Position numbers and translations under genes: made by a program
In this document: one piece after another, positions 60,664 through 64,000 of the stretch
Layout: every line of letters begins with the position of its first letter
Position numbering within the stretch: position 1 is the stretch's first letter
Notes under the pieces: model-generated
What the model was told of the DNA's origin: nothing
Seen by the model: the letters and a program-made list of their open reading frames with translations, nothing else
Database searches by the model: none
Assembly (NCBI GenBank): GCA_910575165.1
Contig: CAJTDS010000001.1
Location: 62,001-126,000, forward strand
DNA from: Eggerthellaceae bacterium
GTDB lineage: Bacteria > Actinomycetota > Coriobacteriia > Coriobacteriales > Eggerthellaceae
DNA: 64,000 bases
Direction of reading: 5' to 3'

Positions 60664-63404
60664 TAGAACACCACCTCCGTGCTGTCGCTGTATTCCGGAA
60701 GCCAGGGCGTGAAGTCCTTCGGCTCCACCCAACATCCGTCGGGAGCGCTGTCGGCGCGCTCGATCTTGACCTGATACCCGCGAAGGGTGTAGGAGCCTAC
60801 CTCGGGGCAGTAATCGCCGGTCTCCTTGGACAGGACGTTGTAATTCATCTCCTGCCAGCCGCCCGTGGGGTTCTTCGGGTCTTCCATCTTCTCAGGATTC
60901 CAGAAGCGCTCGGAGGCCAGGACGCCGGGCGCGATGCCCTCGGTGACCCATGCGCGCATGGTGACCGTGCCGCGGCGGGAGGAGACCTTCACCCAATCCT
61001 TGTCGCCGATGCCGTACGTTTGGGCGGTCTCCGGGTTGATCCACAGCTCGGGTGCCGGGTACAGCTCTCGGAGGTAGGCGTTGTTGCGGAGCGTGCCATG
61101 ATGGAAGTAGGGAACGCGCCCGCAGGTCATGACCAGGGGATACTCTTTGTCGGTCAGAGGCGACTCCTCCGGCTCGCGGTAATAGGGCAGCGGGCGCCAG
61201 TCGCCCTCGGCCGGTCCGAGAATCGGACCGAGGTCGACCTTCGAGAACGGCAGGCCGGTGTCGCGGCAGCGTAGGAACCCGGTGCCGTAAAGCTCCGCCT
61301 TTCGCGTAGGGGTGGGGAAGCCCTGGGGCTCTGTGGCATCGTCGATGAAGCGCTCGTAGTTCCGGTAGGTGCGGTAGTCCTCCTCGGAGCACTTCTCGTA
61401 GTAGCCCTCGCGGTCCTCCAGGTCGCAGAAATCCTTCCAGGTCATGTCCTTGGGGGCGCAGCTGTTGGCGTAGGCCTCGTCGGTCAGGCCGGGGACCTTC
61501 TCCACCGAGATGCTGTCGTCGTACTTGCTGCAGGCCTCAACGACCTTCGAGGCGATGACGGCGGGATGGACCGTCTCGCCGATATGGACGACGGCGCGGT
61601 GGGAGATGTGCTGGTTGAAGGCATGCTCTACCGTGTCGTTCATCTCGCTCCACTCCTGGGAGGGGAGCACCAGATCGCACAGCTCATAATGGAAGGAGGT
61701 CATGTACGGGGCTATGCCGAAGATGAATTCCATGCTTTTGGCGGCTTCGAGCCACTTGTTCGGCTCGGCGAGGGCGGACAGCTTGTTCAGCGAGCCGTCG
61801 TACCACAGCACGGGGCGGTACGGCTCGCCGGTGGTGATGGCGTCGAGGACCGAGGGGATATGGGAGTTGCAGGAGGGGGCGAACAGCGCGCGGTACTTCT
61901 TGGCGGTGCCTAGCGTGTTGATGCACGCTTCCTCGGTCATCTCCATGCATCCGGGGCGGCCTGCCTGGTTGACGCCCTTCTTGCCGAACTGCTGCAACAC
62001 GGAACCCGGGATTTCGACATGGCCCATGATGCCCTCGATGATGCAAGCGCACTGAGCAGCCTTCTCGGCCTGGGGGTGCTGGTCGGTTGCCACGCCGTGG
62101 ACGATGCCGGAGACCTGGTTTTCGATGAATACCTTGAGGGCCTTCTCGATGGTCTCCTCCTGCAGCCAGCAGGTTTCGGCGGTCTTGGCCAGGGTCCACT
62201 CGTCGGCGGCTCGCTTGAGGGCCTCGAAGCCGGTCATGGCCTTGTACTGCCTCCCGTCGGCGGCGGCGAACTCGTACTCGCCGAAGAAGGCCGGCTGTAT
62301 GTCTTCGGGGAACGGGTAGTAGGGAAGGGGCTTGGGCTCGTTGGTGAGGGTATCCCACACCACGTAGTCCTCAGGGTTACCGTCCTCGAAGACCTTGTCG
62401 GCGGTCAGGCAGTACTCGGTGTCCGGGTCGATGAGGTAGGGCAGGTTCGTCCAGCGCATGCAGAATTCGGCATCGTAGGCTTCGTGCTCGATGATGTATC
62501 GCACCCAGGAGAGCATGAGGGCGACGTCGGTGCCGGGGCGAATGGGGAGCCAGACGTCGGCGCGGGCGGCATCGGGGGTGAAGCGCGGGTCGATCACGAT
62601 GGTCTTCACGCCGCGGGCCCGCAGCTCGCGCATCAGGCGGCCGGAGCCTGCCGTTTGGTGCGAAGCGGGGTTGGTGCCCCAGATGGCGAGGCACTTGCAG
62701 TTCTCGTCCTCGGGCCAGAAAAGGTCCTCGCCCTGACCGTCAGCCATGGAGAGGTAGGTGCGCAGGCCGAATACCATGGTGGTTGCGGCGGTACGGGGCG
62801 CCAGGCACTGGGAGGCTCCCGGCTCGAAGAGGTTCCAGAAGCCGATCTCCCAGATGGTCTTGCGAAGATGGAACATGGTGACGCTGCCGCCGCCACCGCC
62901 GGAGGCCAGAAGGCCGCCGCCGCCATAGCGGTTCTTCACATCGATGATCTTCTGGGCGGCCAAGTCCAGCGCCTCGTCCCAGCTGATCCTCTCCCATTTG
63001 TTCTCACCGCGCTCTCCTACGCGCTTGATGGGGTACTTCAGATGGTTGGGATGGTAGACCGCCTGTACCTGGGACATGCCCTTGAGGCAGATGCGGCCGT
63101 CGTTGCGGCGGCACCCCGGGACGCCCACGATCTTCTTAAGCCTCCCGTTGAGCAGGTAGGCCTCGCAGGTGCAGTTGGTGATGCACCCATGGCACGTGGT
63201 CTTAATCTTCTCGTACTGGTCTTCGGGAATGCCGTCGTTGCTATGCCGGTTCGTCGTAGGCTCAACAATCTCCTCCGCCGCGCTGACGGTCGGCTCCTCC
63301 GACGGTTCCACCTTGTTGCATCCGGTTATTCCGAATGCCGTTGCCGTAGTCGCAAGGGCGGTTGCCTTAAGCAAGGTCCTCCTGCTGATACCCGCTTCCC
63401 TCAT
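60663..63404 (-). CDS. DMSO reductase-family molybdopterin oxidoreductase, catalytic subunit
   Basis: The 913-residue protein starts behind AGAGGAGG. It has a twin-arginine leader SRRTLLKATALATTATAFG ending ITGC (lipobox-like), so it is Tat-exported and possibly lipid-anchored. An N-terminal [4Fe-4S] motif follows: CHGCITNC then ...GRICLKG. Molybdopterin-binding motifs include WGTNPASHQTAG, VIDPRFTPDAARADVWLPIRPGTDVALML, the middle PSQEWSEMNDTVEH segment, and a C-terminal LVMTCGRVPYFHHGTLRNNAYLREL-type MGD-binding domain. This is the complex-iron-sulfur-molybdoenzyme layout used in respiratory reduction of S- or N-oxides and other acceptors. The substrate cannot be assigned; such operons are highly paralogous in Eggerthellaceae. 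It heads the four-gene operon, with only 50 bases to the partial gene upstream. Confidence 0.92.
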   Translation of the reverse strand: MREAGISRRTLLKATALATTATAFGITGCNKVEPSEEPTVSAAEEIVEPTTNRHSNDGIPEDQYEKIKTTCHGCITNCTCEAYLLNGRLKKIVGVPGCRRNDGRICLKGMSQVQAVYHPNHLKYPIKRVGERGENKWERISWDEALDLAAQKIIDVKNRYGGGGLLASGGGGGSVTMFHLRKTIWEIGFWNLFEPGASQCLAPRTAATTMVFGLRTYLSMADGQGEDLFWPEDENCKCLAIWGTNPASHQTAGSGRLMRELRARGVKTIVIDPRFTPDAARADVWLPIRPGTDVALMLSWVRYIIEHEAYDAEFCMRWTNLPYLIDPDTEYCLTADKVFEDGNPEDYVVWDTLTNEPKPLPYYPFPEDIQPAFFGEYEFAAADGRQYKAMTGFEALKRAADEWTLAKTAETCWLQEETIEKALKVFIENQVSGIVHGVATDQHPQAEKAAQCACIIEGIMGHVEIPGSVLQQFGKKGVNQAGRPGCMEMTEEACINTLGTAKKYRALFAPSCNSHIPSVLDAITTGEPYRPVLWYDGSLNKLSALAEPNKWLEAAKSMEFIFGIAPYMTSFHYELCDLVLPSQEWSEMNDTVEHAFNQHISHRAVVHIGETVHPAVIASKVVEACSKYDDSISVEKVPGLTDEAYANSCAPKDMTWKDFCDLEDREGYYEKCSEEDYRTYRNYERFIDDATEPQGFPTPTRKAELYGTGFLRCRDTGLPFSKVDLGPILGPAEGDWRPLPYYREPEESPLTDKEYPLVMTCGRVPYFHHGTLRNNAYLRELYPAPELWINPETAQTYGIGDKDWVKVSSRRGTVTMRAWVTEGIAPGVLASERFWNPEKMEDPKNPTGGWQEMNYNVLSKETGDYCPEVGSYTLRGYQVKIERADSAPDGCWVEPKDFTPWLPEYSDSTEVVF

Positions 63405-63454
63405 TGGTTCCTCCTCTAAGCTCTCTCGTTGTATGGACAGTGCGTCGCTGGCAA

Positions 63455-64000
63455 TCAGTTAAGGGCATCGACTCCTTCCCGGGTTAGCACCCATCCGCCG
63501 TCCCAGCAGACCGCGCCGGTTTGGGCGAGCGTGTTCATGACGGTGGAGGCGTAGACGGTCTCCCTGTCTCTTGTCGGGCTTGTGCTGTAGCCTAGGCTCG
63601 AGATAAGGCTTTCGATTTGCTTGAGGGTGCGCGGCGAAGCACAGAACGAGAGCGCTTCCCGGTACAGCCCGGCCATCTCGGGGTCGATATCGCCGAACAT
63701 GGCAGTAAGACGGTTGGATACGCTCATCTCGCCGACGGCGTCCATCGCCTGGTTGCTCGAGCGGACCACAAGGGTTCCGTTGGCTTTCGTCGTCGCGCCG
63801 CTTTCGATCTGTGCGACGAAGTCCTCGGTACTGATTTCGCTGCCGTCGGCCTGACGTACCGTTTGCTCGAGCGCCGACTTCCCGATGAGGATGTCGATGC
63901 AGCTTGCGGGGGAGAGCACGGTGCTGGCGAGGGCCGGATGGTTCGCAAGGGCTGTCTCGAGCTCCGCCCGCGAAAGGCCCTCGCGGGAGAGCGTTAACGC
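63455..64000 (-). CDS. unknown protein upstream of the molybdoenzyme operon (5' partial)
   Basis: The frame ends at TGA 63455-63457 and stays open to the right edge, so the N-terminus is missing; an internal GTG at 63919 is not convincing. The visible ~180 residues include LSREGLSRAELETALANHPAL, a mixed alpha/beta middle and a final stretch (STVMNTLAQTGAVCWDGGWVLTREGV) that looks like a winged-helix unit. I do not recognise the family. It lies 50 bases upstream of the catalytic subunit on the same strand, so it may be co-transcribed or act as a regulator. Confidence 0.7.
   Translation of the reverse strand, partial: ALTLSREGLSRAELETALANHPALASTVLSPASCIDILIGKSALEQTVRQADGSEISTEDFVAQIESGATTKANGTLVVRSSNQAMDAVGEMSVSNRLTAMFGDIDPEMAGLYREALSFCASPRTLKQIESLISSLGYSTSPTRDRETVYASTVMNTLAQTGAVCWDGGWVLTREGVDALN

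Noticed and set aside
62019-63419. Plus-strand frame opposite the molybdoenzyme gene
   Set aside because: Shadow of a strongly GC-biased gene; no domain or start signal.

Overview
The window looks like part of a chromosome from a high-GC anaerobic actinomycete of the class Coriobacteriia, most likely an Eggerthellaceae-type gut bacterium. That placement is an inference. It rests on strong G/C third-position codon bias, a flavin reductase divergent from a membrane-embedded LuxR-type regulator, a Tat-exported molybdopterin (DMSO reductase family) operon, an archaeal-type class I aldolase, and Gram-positive wall features (LPXTG sorting signal, choline-binding-type wall repeats, GH25 and M23 hydrolases).

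Bases 1-38953 are filled by one open reading frame, cut by the left edge, encoding at least 12,982 residues of a secreted, LPITG-anchored surface protein. Its central 22 kb is a higher-order repeat: four distinct SdrD/Cna-B-like modules (A, B, C, D) recur in fixed order for six cycles, and one cycle lacks module B. A rho-independent terminator follows.

Bases 39202-46631 (plus strand) carry a wall-repeat protein whose start codon and signal peptide are separated from the body by a nine-G tract (a probable phase-variation switch, OFF as sequenced), a DUF4143-type ATPase, an M19 dipeptidase, a CAP-domain/wall-repeat protein with a C-terminal Ada-like Cys motif, and a PfkB-type sugar kinase. A repeat-rich gap (46632-47010) separates these from a minus-strand, Tat-exported flavoprotein reductase with two FMN-binding domains. 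That gene is divergent from a LuxR-type membrane regulator.

Bases 51576-53945 hold a histidine-kinase fragment without its phosphoacceptor domain and an OmpR-type response regulator. The pair is flanked on both sides by copies of a palindromic ~255-bp repeat element. A promoter followed by a structured, apparently non-coding stretch leads to a GH25 lysozyme, an M23 endopeptidase with coiled coil, and a class I fructose-bisphosphate aldolase.

Bases 57812-64000 are all minus strand: a PIN toxin/antitoxin pair, then an operon for a respiratory molybdoenzyme (catalytic subunit, four-cluster ferredoxin, TorD-like chaperone, ferric-reductase-like membrane anchor), and a partial unknown gene running off the right edge. 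Two long perfect hairpins with a shared loop motif sit in the two gaps between convergent genes. Overall the window combines cell-surface display and wall remodelling with two anaerobic electron-acceptor systems.
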